DNA from: Lederbergia citrisecunda
Lineage (GTDB): Bacteria; Bacillota; Bacilli; Bacillales; Bacillaceae_C
Assembly (NCBI RefSeq): GCF_018343695.1
Contig: NZ_JAGYPJ010000001.1
Span: forward strand, 310,001 to 374,000
Length of the DNA stretch: 64,000 bases
Reading direction: 5' to 3'
The translations under genes and the position numbers were made by a program. The notes under the pieces are model-generated. The model was given only the letters and a program-made list of their open reading frames with translations. It had not been told where the DNA came from and made no database searches. This document shows positions 51,965-59,994 of this stretch, in pieces. Positions within the stretch are counted from its first letter, which is position 1; every line of letters begins with the position of its first letter.

Positions 51965-53176
51965 ATGAATAGAGAAAATGGGATAACAGCCGAACTAAAC
52001 AATAAAAAAATGAGCACTGAAACTAAAATACAGAGAAGCATTAGAAATAATCTGATTACACATAGACTGGATTCAGCTAAACAGGTGATCATTGATCGTG
52101 AGCCAGGGCAGTATTTAGGGCAACCGGACTCCGTTTTGCTCGATGATGATCAAACCATTCTGACTGTGTATCCAAAGGGACACGGGATAGGAGAAGCCTT
52201 AATTAATAAAAGTACCGACGGCGGACTTACTTGGTCAGGAAGAAAATCTGCAAACCTTACATGGAAAGATTCACAGGAAACACCGACAATATATAAATTA
52301 AATCTTAATAATGGCGATCAAAAACTAATTTCTATATCTGGTGGCCCTGGTTGGGGACCTGATAAATTTACTGGATGGAAAACTTCTATTTCTATTGATA
52401 ATGGTGAGACTTGGAGTGATTATAAAGACTGGTATATGGGAAACCAAACGATTGTAGCGATGGCCAGTCTTGTTAGGTTAAAAGATAAAGAGGGAAGATG
52501 GCTAGATAAATGGATGGGGATTTACCATGATCCTAATTTTATAAACTATAAAACATATCTAACATTTACAGAAGATGGCCAAGAGCAATGGAGCAATCCA
52601 AAACCTTATTTAGAAGAGTATCGTGATATTGAAGCCACCGTTCAATTATGCGAGGTCTGTATTTTTCGTTCCCCCGATGAAAGCCAGCTTATATTATTAG
52701 CGCGAAGTCAATCCCATATGCATACATCGGTTATTTCGTTTTCGGATGATGAAGGAGAAAGTTGGACAAAGCCAAGGGAAGTGCCAGGGGCCTTAAATGG
52801 AGAACGCCATAAAGCAGCTTATGACCCGATAAGTGGTAGACTTGTCATTTCCTTCAGGGAAATTACACTTGATTATAACAATAATGGATTGATTGAACAT
52901 GATGACTGGATGGCGGGTGACTGGGTCGCTTGGATCGGTACATATGAAAATTTAATCAATGGAGAAGAAGGAGAGTACCGTATTCTTTTAGGGGAAGACT
53001 TTACTCCTTCGAGAAAATCCGGAGACTGCGGGTATGCCGGAAATGTAGTCATGAAAGATGGAACTTTCTTTTTGAACTCTTATGGATATTTTGATAAGGA
53101 TGAAGTTGAGAAATTAGGAACAGAGGCCAAGCCCTATATAATGGGAGTTCGGTTTAAATTATCAGACTTTGATTAA
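51965..53176 (+). CDS. BNR/sialidase-like beta-propeller protein
   Basis: A 403-residue protein with three clear Asp boxes, STDGGLTWS, SIDNGETWS and SDDEGESWT, spaced as blades of a sialidase-type propeller. An Arg and acidic residues typical of exo-sialidases may be present (LLARSQSHMHTS, EATVQLCE), but a full catalytic set cannot be confirmed. No signal peptide follows the preferred start at 51965, set by AAAGGTG. A cytoplasmic glycosidase or BNR-repeat protein is the most careful reading. Confidence 0.78.
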   Translation: MNRENGITAELNNKKMSTETKIQRSIRNNLITHRLDSAKQVIIDREPGQYLGQPDSVLLDDDQTILTVYPKGHGIGEALINKSTDGGLTWSGRKSANLTWKDSQETPTIYKLNLNNGDQKLISISGGPGWGPDKFTGWKTSISIDNGETWSDYKDWYMGNQTIVAMASLVRLKDKEGRWLDKWMGIYHDPNFINYKTYLTFTEDGQEQWSNPKPYLEEYRDIEATVQLCEVCIFRSPDESQLILLARSQSHMHTSVISFSDDEGESWTKPREVPGALNGERHKAAYDPISGRLVISFREITLDYNNNGLIEHDDWMAGDWVAWIGTYENLINGEEGEYRILLGEDFTPSRKSGDCGYAGNVVMKDGTFFLNSYGYFDKDEVEKLGTEAKPYIMGVRFKLSDFD

Positions 53177-53316
53177 TCAAGATTTGATATACAACAAACA
53201 ACAACATAGGAAACCCCATCATAAAACAGCCAGCGATATAAGGGGATATTCTTGTTTATAGTGATTGGATCAAGCAAATAAATATCCTGTCTTACAAAAA
53301 ATGTTTTGGTGAATAC

Positions 53317-53358
53317 AAAACCCGATTCTCTAATTGAAGAAAATCGGGTTTTATTTTT
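53317..53358. terminator. Terminator between the BNR protein and GyrI-like genes
   Basis: AAAACCCGATT pairs with AATCGGGTTTT and is followed by ATTTTT; it lies between converging genes. Confidence 0.88.
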
Positions 53359-53368
53359 GTAGAGGTTA

Positions 53369-53809
53369 TCATTTGATGTTGAAGATAATCTCAGTCTCAA
53401 GTTTCGATTCATCTTCATTCCAATGTCCGTAAATTTCCATTGAAGGTGGCTGATGGTGCTCACCCGAAGTTTCAATGATTGACTCAATTTTTCTGTATGA
53501 TTTGTCCAATTCACTATAAGGACCAATGTGTTTGCAGTATGCATATTTATCAAGATGAACAATTTTTTCCTCTAATGATGAATCTTCTGAAGGGGAAGAA
53601 TTCAGCTCAATCCCTGCAAATACGATGTGATTAGCGTCATATACTACATGGTTAATGCCTTTATGAGAAAGATTATTGTTTCTAACTTCCGCCCATACCT
53701 TATCCAATAATTCGAACATCGTTTCACTATACGCTCTGTTTTGATCATGTTGTTTGGAAAATCCAAATAATGTAAATGTTTTACTTTGATTCACAATAAC
53801 AGCTTCCAT
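53369..53809 (-). CDS. GyrI-like/AraC effector-binding domain protein
   Basis: A 146-residue single-domain protein. It matches the GyrI-like ligand-binding fold: YSETMFELLDKVWAEV in the middle and a repeat-type second half with YAYCKHIGPYSELDKSYRKI, PSMEIYGHWNEDESKLETEI. Such stand-alone domains bind hydrophobic or cationic small molecules or regulate other proteins. The start at 53809 is chosen because AAGGGGTG lies seven bases upstream. Ligand unknown. Confidence 0.82.
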   Translation of the reverse strand: MEAVIVNQSKTFTLFGFSKQHDQNRAYSETMFELLDKVWAEVRNNNLSHKGINHVVYDANHIVFAGIELNSSPSEDSSLEEKIVHLDKYAYCKHIGPYSELDKSYRKIESIIETSGEHHQPPSMEIYGHWNEDESKLETEIIFNIK

Positions 53810-54382
53810 GATTAGAGCACCCCTTACCAATATGTTAACTGGTTATATTCGATACTCCATTTTATTTTCCTTTATTTTTTCCAAAAGAATCATAAAAAAT
53901 CCACCTTTACAATCATATACAGCATTATTACTTATTTTTACTAACTTAATAATTGTTGCCTACACTTCAAAGTTTTCCGCTTGTTTCAAGTATGGAAAGC
54001 TATACCGTAAAAGTTATATTTCCATATCCTTCATATTAAATTCAAAAAATATGAATCTCAACATTCCATTTTTGCGTCAAATATATTAAGGAAGAAAACC
54101 TCTATTAAAATTCATATGACACGATACTTATTAATGGTGTTTAAAAAAGAATGGCGAAAAAAACCGTCGAACGAATTTTTAGCTTTTTGCATATATTATT
54201 CAAGGGATTCGAGTTCACATATCGAATCATAATTATACAAGAAAAATAAATTATTCGGTTTCACATATTGTCCATGCAGAAAAGAAACATAATGATGATA
54301 GGGGAATAAAGATAAGCCCAAATGAATAGAGTGGAGAATGTGTATGGAACCATAAAAATATTAGTAAAGTTGGGATAAAAAA
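53810..54382. other. Non-coding gap before the VanW gene
   Basis: About 570 bp of AT-rich sequence. Open frames here are short and have no ribosome binding site. No terminator or repeat family was recognised. Confidence 0.4.
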
Positions 54383-55441
54383 ATGGGGATGTATAAAGGG
54401 GTGCTTACTGTTATTTTGGTAAGTAGTTTATTAGGTTTGACCGGATGTTCGGTACATACGGCAAAACAGAAAGAGCTGGATGAAAAAATCGCAGAATTAG
54501 AGAAACAAAAGGAACAATATGAGAAAGAACAGAAAAAATTAGAAGAGGAAAGGAAGAAAGCAGAAGAATTACGGTTGGAAGAAGAAAGGCGAAAGGCAGA
54601 AGAGTTAAAACCAATTGATATTGAGGTCGTAGATCCACTGAAGAATGAAGTCATTAAGACATTTAATTTTATCCGGAAAGATTTAAAAGAAAATGAGGAA
54701 ACATATAAGCAGGAGATTCAAAACTGGGCGAGGGAATTGGCAAGAGGAACGGATACAACAGAAGGATATGATCAGAGGATGATTCCTGATCGAATTGGGG
54801 ATGACGGGAAAATAATAAAAGGTAATCCGAGAGTTATTTTAGAGGAATCGGAATTAGTTGAAAAAGTAGTGGAAGCTTTTATCGATGGAGGGACGGTAGA
54901 ACTCCCTTTACAAGTGACCGAAAGTGGTTATAAAGAGGAAGAAGCATCTAAATTGGATGAAGTTGTAGTAGCTTCGTTTACTACATATTTTGGTGGAAGT
55001 CCCGATGGCCGGAATAAAAATATCGAGCTTTCAACAGACGCTATAAATAACGTAATTCTTGGGATAGACGATTATTTTTCTTTTAACACAACGGTTGGAC
55101 CAAGTGACGCGGAACACGGATATCAAAAAGCCATGGAAGCTTTAAATGGTAAGCTAGTGGAAGGAATTGGCGGGGGAATCTGTCAAACATCCTCTACCTT
55201 ATTTAATACTGTCGATCAAATGGGCGTTTCCTATGTCGAATTGCATCACCACTCCGTTAATGTTGGATACGTACCGAAAGGACGGGATGCAACGGTATCT
55301 TATGGTGGTAAAGATTTTAGATTCCAAAATAAAGCTGGTGTACCGTTATTGATTAAAGCATTTACAAATGGTGGAGCATTGACCGTTGAATTAAGGACAT
55401 CTAAATCTTATCAACCATTAGTCAGAAAAGGGAATGTATAA
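54383..55441 (+). CDS. VanW-family lipoprotein
   Basis: A 352-residue protein with a lipoprotein signal (LTGC, Cys about 22). Residues about 27-75 form a charged coiled coil (KELDEKIAELEKQKEQYEKE). The C-terminal half is the VanW domain: TTYFGGSPDGRNKNIELSTDA, NTTVGPSDAEHGYQKA, GGGICQTSSTLFN and LHHHSVNVGYVPKGRDATV. The domain occurs in vancomycin-resistance clusters and in B. subtilis YoaR; its role is unknown but may touch peptidoglycan. The start has only TTGGGA upstream. Confidence 0.85.
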   Translation: MGMYKGVLTVILVSSLLGLTGCSVHTAKQKELDEKIAELEKQKEQYEKEQKKLEEERKKAEELRLEEERRKAEELKPIDIEVVDPLKNEVIKTFNFIRKDLKENEETYKQEIQNWARELARGTDTTEGYDQRMIPDRIGDDGKIIKGNPRVILEESELVEKVVEAFIDGGTVELPLQVTESGYKEEEASKLDEVVVASFTTYFGGSPDGRNKNIELSTDAINNVILGIDDYFSFNTTVGPSDAEHGYQKAMEALNGKLVEGIGGGICQTSSTLFNTVDQMGVSYVELHHHSVNVGYVPKGRDATVSYGGKDFRFQNKAGVPLLIKAFTNGGALTVELRTSKSYQPLVRKGNV

Positions 55442-55469
55442 GATTATCATCCATGGTTCATTTTTTGTT

Positions 55470-55503
55470 AAGTTTTATCGATACAATCGGTAAAACTTTT
55501 TTC
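55470..55503 (+). terminator. Terminator after the VanW gene
   Basis: AAGTTTTA pairs with TAAAACTT, with inner TCGAT/ATCGG, then TTTTTTC. Confidence 0.85.
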
Positions 55504-55541
55504 ATGTTCAAATAGCAGAGATTTGACGAAAAAAAATGTAC

Positions 55542-55570
55542 TTGACCCTTATCTTATGCGTCGCTAAGAT
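55542..55570 (+). promoter_or_regulatory. Sigma-A-type promoter of the histidine kinase gene
   Basis: TTGACC (55542-55547), 17 bases, TAAGAT (55565-55570), about 105 bp before the kinase start. Good -35, moderate -10. Confidence 0.5.
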
Positions 55571-55673
55571 ATTTGTAGGTAACCCGTAGTTATCTTTTAT
55601 CGATTAAGTTTTATGTTCAATATTAGATAATTTAAGATTCATAAATTAATAAAATGAGTGAGGTTTTTATTTC

Positions 55674-56918
55674 ATGATACCGATCATATACGAGAAAAAA
55701 ATTTCTTCAAAAATAAGATCTCATGCAATTAGATCAACTCGGTTACTCATGTTATATTTTTTAGCTATTGTACATATCTCTATGGTGGATAAAGTTGGAA
55801 GTGGCCAGAGTATCTTCATTGTTGTTTCTATGCTTATTTTTACGTTAACCCATTTTTTCTATTTTTCACGTTTTTCGACTAAAACCTTTATCCTTCTTAA
55901 CTTAGTTGACTTTTTATTCGGTGTCGGATATGGATACATGTTTCCAGAATCTAATTATTTGTATTTACTCTTTTTTGGAGTAGTAGGAGTAACGTTATTT
56001 TTAGGTACGAGTTCCAAGGGCGTCTTGATGGGGGGAGTAGTTCTTTTTACTATTGCATGGTTGTTCAATATGGCGACCGACTATTATCGTACTGGATCTG
56101 CCAATTTGATTTTCAATATTATATGCTTCGTCGTTCTTGTGCTTCAAGGATGCATGGTTGGTGGATTAATCCGTTATTTACTCCTTGCTCAAGATAAAAT
56201 TAGCGATCAGTACAAAGAAGTAACCTCATCCCATATGGCTTTACAAGAGGCTCATGAACAGATGCGCCGCTATGCAGAAGAAGTTGAAATACTTACTTCG
56301 ACGAGAGAACGTAATCAAATTGCGCGAGAGATTCATGATACTGTTGGACATAAGATGACAGCACTTCTAGTACAGCTTGAGGTAGCACAAATGATCCAAG
56401 AGAGTGAGCCTTTAAAAGCAAAAGACACGATACAACTTTGTAAACAATTAGCTCAATCTGCACTTCAAGAAGTCAGGCTGTCAGTAAGAGCGATTCACGA
56501 AGAAGTAGGAATACAGCTTGGACTCATTGAATCCTTACGCAAGTTGCTAACTGACTTTTCAGAAATGACAGGAGTGAAAACATCCTTACAAGTAGAAGGT
56601 GATCTTTCTTCCGTATCGGCAACATTGCAACCAATCATTTATCGTGTCATTCAGGAATCTCTAACCAATGCTAAACGCCATGGTAACGCTACGCAAGCCA
56701 ACGTCAATCTTCATGTTACGGAACAACAAATTAATATAGAGATAGCTGATAATGGAGCAGGTGTTACGGGTATTGTTCCAGGTTTTGGATTAATCAATAT
56801 GAGAGAAAGAGTGGAGGAACATAGCGGTATGATTCAATTTATTAGTAAAAAAGAACATGGATTTCTAATCAAAATATCTTTTCCTTTGCAGAAGAAAACA
56901 TGGACGTTCGAAGGCTAG
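55674..56918 (+). CDS. NarL-type sensor histidine kinase (orphan)
   Basis: A 414-residue sensor with five or six membrane helices (about 25-170), a coiled linker, and a HisKA_3 kinase. The phospho-acceptor box is NQIAREIHDTVGHKMTALL (His 221), and the ATPase part includes VIQESLTNAKRHGNATQA and IADNGAGV with PGFGLINMRERV. Such kinases are normally followed by a LuxR-type response regulator; here only a ruined remnant follows. The kinase itself looks intact. The signal is unknown; the layout without extracellular loop is like DesK-type sensors. Confidence 0.9.
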   Translation: MIPIIYEKKISSKIRSHAIRSTRLLMLYFLAIVHISMVDKVGSGQSIFIVVSMLIFTLTHFFYFSRFSTKTFILLNLVDFLFGVGYGYMFPESNYLYLLFFGVVGVTLFLGTSSKGVLMGGVVLFTIAWLFNMATDYYRTGSANLIFNIICFVVLVLQGCMVGGLIRYLLLAQDKISDQYKEVTSSHMALQEAHEQMRRYAEEVEILTSTRERNQIAREIHDTVGHKMTALLVQLEVAQMIQESEPLKAKDTIQLCKQLAQSALQEVRLSVRAIHEEVGIQLGLIESLRKLLTDFSEMTGVKTSLQVEGDLSSVSATLQPIIYRVIQESLTNAKRHGNATQANVNLHVTEQQINIEIADNGAGVTGIVPGFGLINMRERVEEHSGMIQFISKKEHGFLIKISFPLQKKTWTFEG

Positions 56919-57070
56919 GCAGTATAATCTACATATTGTAACGGATGAACAACACCTCATTAGTGATGGATCAGAGACTATTTTAAGTTTGAGGGATTAT
57001 CAGTAGTTAAAAAGGCATCGAATGGAGCTGAAACTCTTAAAGTAGCAAATATATTAATACCAGACTTAGA
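56915..57070 (+). pseudogene. Remnant of a NarL-type response regulator receiver domain
   Basis: Translation gives HIVTDEQHLISDGSETILSL in one frame and, after a frameshift and stop, SVVKKASNGAETLKVANILI-PDL in another. Together they match the start of a REC domain (VDDxxLxRxGL...SNGxEAL...PDLVLMD). The sequence then ends at a 51-bp-type repeat (about 57057 on), with no DNA-binding half. The partner of the upstream kinase is therefore lost. Confidence 0.75.
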
Positions 57071-57185
57071 ATCGAGTCGGGAACTCTAGGATTATCGAAT
57101 TACTGTCTCGATTAGTAATGAATCTGGACAGAGACCTAGCAATATTCAAATTTCAGTCTCCATCCAAGGTAAATCGAGAGAAAGA
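57057..57185 (+). repeat. Degenerate 51-bp hairpin repeats, second locus
   Basis: Repeat units begin at 57108 and 57159, exactly 51 bp apart, with a partial unit before them (about 57057). GTCTCGATT-N7-AATCTGGAC at 57105 pairs as in the array at 6361. The family is the same but more diverged. Confidence 0.65.
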
Positions 57186-57350
57186 TATGAATTCAGCTAG
57201 CCTATCCATACTTTTGCTACCTCCAATTTGTTCGATAAAGCATCTTTGAAAAAAAAAGGAGTTGTTCAAAAAGCTGCCATTATATCTTCTTAAGTTTGTA
57301 ACAAGAGACTATCGTAAATAGTAAACGATTTGGTATGATTGTAAGAGATT

Positions 57351-57541
57351 ATGTTAAACTTTTCACAAATGTTATGTTAGGCTTAGCATGAAATGCTCAT
57401 TATTTCACTAATTAAGGAGGGAATGAGCTACATATATACATAGAATCATTGTTTTATTTGAATAGTATTTAGTAAAGTTATGTTTGTTCACTTTTTCACT
57501 TAGTAATATTTTTTTCTTTGTTTATGATCACTTTTTCACAA
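57351..57541 (+). promoter_or_regulatory. Three Rex-like sites upstream of cydA
   Basis: Sites compared with TTGTGAA-N4-TTCACAA: 57351-57368 (ATGTTAA-ACTT-TTCACAA, 12 of 14), 57484-57501 (TTGTTCA-CTTT-TTCACTT, 10 of 14) and 57524-57541 (ATGATCA-CTTT-TTCACAA, 10 of 14). The last two are near-direct repeats. In B. subtilis Rex represses cydABCD through several leader sites, so position and number fit. No gene is seen between 57186 and 57590. Confidence 0.55.
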
Positions 57542-57590
57542 ATTACAAAAGTCTTACAATCAACTGTTAACGTAGGAGGAGAGTCAAAGA

Positions 57591-58994
57591 ATGGAAGAGA
57601 TTATTCTTGCAAGGATTCAGTTTGCATCAACTACACTGTTTCACTTTATTTTTGTTCCTTTATCGATTGGATTGGCTTTTATCGTAGCTATCATGCAAAC
57701 GATGTATTTAATCAAAAAAGACGAAATCTATCAAAAAATGACAAAGTTTTGGGGAACTTTTTTCCTTATTAACTTTGCAGTTGGGGTCGTTACTGGGATT
57801 ATTCAAGAATTTCAATTCGGGATGAACTGGTCATCGTATTCACGCTTTGTTGGGGATGTGTTTGGTGCCCCATTAGCAATTGAGGCGCTGCTTGCTTTCT
57901 TTATGGAGTCCACATTTATCGGGCTTTGGATTTTTGGCTGGAATAAGATACCGAAAAAACTTCATCTTGCTTGTATTTGGCTCGTTTCAATCGGAACGAT
58001 ATTATCAGCATTTTGGATTTTAGCGGCTAACTCCTTTATGCAAAATCCAGTTGGCTTTACTATTCAAAATGGGCGGGCAGAAATGAATGATATTTTAGCC
58101 GTTTTGACTAATCCCAAATTAATGGTTGCTTTCCCGCATACTATTTTTGCTAGCTTTGCTACAGCTGCTTTCTTTGTCGTTGGTGTAAGTGCTTGGAACA
58201 TATTAAAGAAAAAAGATCTGCTCTTTTTCAAAAAATCGATGGCTATTTCTCTTATTCTCGGTCTTGTTTCCGGATTAGGCATCGCTTTTTCCGGACATTC
58301 TCAAGCGACGTATTTAATGACTGCACAACCAATGAAAATGGCGGCTGCGGAGGCACTTTGGGAAGATAGTGATGATCCGGCTGCATGGACAGTCATCGCA
58401 AATATCGATGTGGAGAACAAAGAAAGTACTGCCAGACTTGAAATTCCATATTTATTAAGTTATTTAGCTTTCAGTGAATTTTCCGGAAAAGTAGAAGGGA
58501 TGAACACACTTCAAGAAAAGTTTGTGCAAAAGTTCGGTGAAGGAGACTATATTCCACCTGTAAAAACAACCTTCTGGAGCTTTAGAATAATGGCCGGTAC
58601 TGGTGGACTTTTAATAGTATTAAGTGGACTCGGTTTATTCTTAATGTGGAGAGGCAAAATTGTTGAAAGCACTCGTTACTTAAAATGGCTTGTTCCTGCG
58701 ATTTTCTTCCCGTTAATTGGAAATTCATTTGGCTGGATTATGTCAGAGATTGGTCGTCAGCCTTGGGTTGTTAACGGCTTAATGCTTACCTCCGATGGAA
58801 TTTCACCAAATGTAAGTGCTGGTCAGATTTTATTTTCATTAATATCTTTCTCACTCATCTATACGCTGCTCGCAATAGCAATGGTGTATCTATTTATTAG
58901 GGTAATTAAGCAAGGACCTCATGAGAAGGTTAAAGAAGATGTTTCAGCTTCAGATCCATTTGAAATGGGAGGGTTGCAAAATGCAGCTGAGTGA
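57591..58994 (+). CDS. cydA: Cytochrome bd quinol oxidase subunit I (CydA)
   Basis: A 467-residue polytopic haem protein. Axial-ligand and quinol-site regions are visible: QFASTTLFHFIFVPLSIGL (His about 18), NFAVGVVTGIIQEFQFGMNW, and GRQPWVVNGLMLTSDGISP. The hydrophilic Q-loop is short, as in Bacillus-type enzymes. It forms the catalytic core of the oxygen-scavenging bd oxidase with CydB. GGAGGAG precedes the ATG. cydB starts 14 bp inside its end. Confidence 0.95.
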   Translation: MEEIILARIQFASTTLFHFIFVPLSIGLAFIVAIMQTMYLIKKDEIYQKMTKFWGTFFLINFAVGVVTGIIQEFQFGMNWSSYSRFVGDVFGAPLAIEALLAFFMESTFIGLWIFGWNKIPKKLHLACIWLVSIGTILSAFWILAANSFMQNPVGFTIQNGRAEMNDILAVLTNPKLMVAFPHTIFASFATAAFFVVGVSAWNILKKKDLLFFKKSMAISLILGLVSGLGIAFSGHSQATYLMTAQPMKMAAAEALWEDSDDPAAWTVIANIDVENKESTARLEIPYLLSYLAFSEFSGKVEGMNTLQEKFVQKFGEGDYIPPVKTTFWSFRIMAGTGGLLIVLSGLGLFLMWRGKIVESTRYLKWLVPAIFFPLIGNSFGWIMSEIGRQPWVVNGLMLTSDGISPNVSAGQILFSLISFSLIYTLLAIAMVYLFIRVIKQGPHEKVKEDVSASDPFEMGGLQNAAE

Positions 58995-59994
58995 GTTGTG
59001 GTTCGTACTAATCGCTGTTTTGTTTGTAGGCTTTGTTTTTTTAGAAGGATTTGATTTTGGGGTTGGAATGAGCACGAAGCTTTTAGCAAAAAATGAGTTG
59101 GAAAAACGAATGCTGATTAATTCGATTGGACCATTTTGGGACGCGAATGAAGTTTGGCTTATTACTGCCGGAGGTGCGATGTTCGCTGCTTTTCCTCATT
59201 GGTATGCCACTCTCTTCAGTGGTTACTATCTACCGTTTGTTGTCCTTCTACTTGCCCTCATTGCAAGAGGAGTCGCCTTTGAATTTAGAGGAAAGGTAGA
59301 ATCAGAAAGATGGACACTTACATGGGATTGGTCGATTTTCCTTGGGAGTTTATTGCCGCCGTTTTTATTAGGTGTCTTGTTTTCAAGTCTGATCAAAGGA
59401 CTTCCTATTGATGAAAATATGAATATGCATGCTGGATTCCTAGATATAGTTAATATTTACACAGTTGTAGGTGGTATTGCTTTTGTTACCCTAACTTATT
59501 TGCATGGCTTAATGTTCATTTCATTAAAAACTACCGGCCCGTTACGTGAACGCTCCCGCCAGACTGCAATGAAAATGTACTTGCTAGGTGGAGGAGTAAT
59601 TATTCTATTTACAGTTTTAACAGGTCTGTATACTGATGCATTTTCTGATAAAGGGATTATTTTCTATCCGCTTTATAGCGTTGCGATTATTTTGTACCTT
59701 GTATTGTTTCCTTTATTGCGCCATAAAAAAGAAGGATTTAGTTTTACCGTCACTGGGTTAATTTTAATGATCATTACGTCTTCTTTTTTTATCGGATTAT
59801 TTCCTAATGTCATGATTAGCTCTACGAACTTATTAAACAATTTAACGGTTTATAATGCTGCTTCTGGTCACTATTCATTAAAACTAATGACCATTGTAGC
59901 AGCAGTTATGGTACCTATAGTCCTCGGCTACACAATCTGGAGTTATTATATTTTCAGGAAACGAGTTACAAGTAAGGAGCATTTAGAATACTGA
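58981..59994 (+). CDS. cydB: Cytochrome bd quinol oxidase subunit II (CydB)
   Basis: A 337-residue membrane protein starting MQLSELWFVLIAVLFVGFVF, with family motifs FLEGFDFGVGM and GPFWDANEVWLITAGGAMFA. Overlap with cydA (14 bp) and with the next gene (one base) implies one coupled transcript. The start at 58981 is preferred because it matches the family N-terminus. Confidence 0.95.
   Translation: MQLSELWFVLIAVLFVGFVFLEGFDFGVGMSTKLLAKNELEKRMLINSIGPFWDANEVWLITAGGAMFAAFPHWYATLFSGYYLPFVVLLLALIARGVAFEFRGKVESERWTLTWDWSIFLGSLLPPFLLGVLFSSLIKGLPIDENMNMHAGFLDIVNIYTVVGGIAFVTLTYLHGLMFISLKTTGPLRERSRQTAMKMYLLGGGVIILFTVLTGLYTDAFSDKGIIFYPLYSVAIILYLVLFPLLRHKKEGFSFTVTGLILMIITSSFFIGLFPNVMISSTNLLNNLTVYNAASGHYSLKLMTIVAAVMVPIVLGYTIWSYYIFRKRVTSKEHLEY

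Noticed and set aside
53173-53562. Minus-strand frame of 129 codons overlapping the GyrI-like gene
   Set aside because: It overlaps the well-supported GyrI-like frame and crosses a terminator hairpin; composition is non-protein-like.
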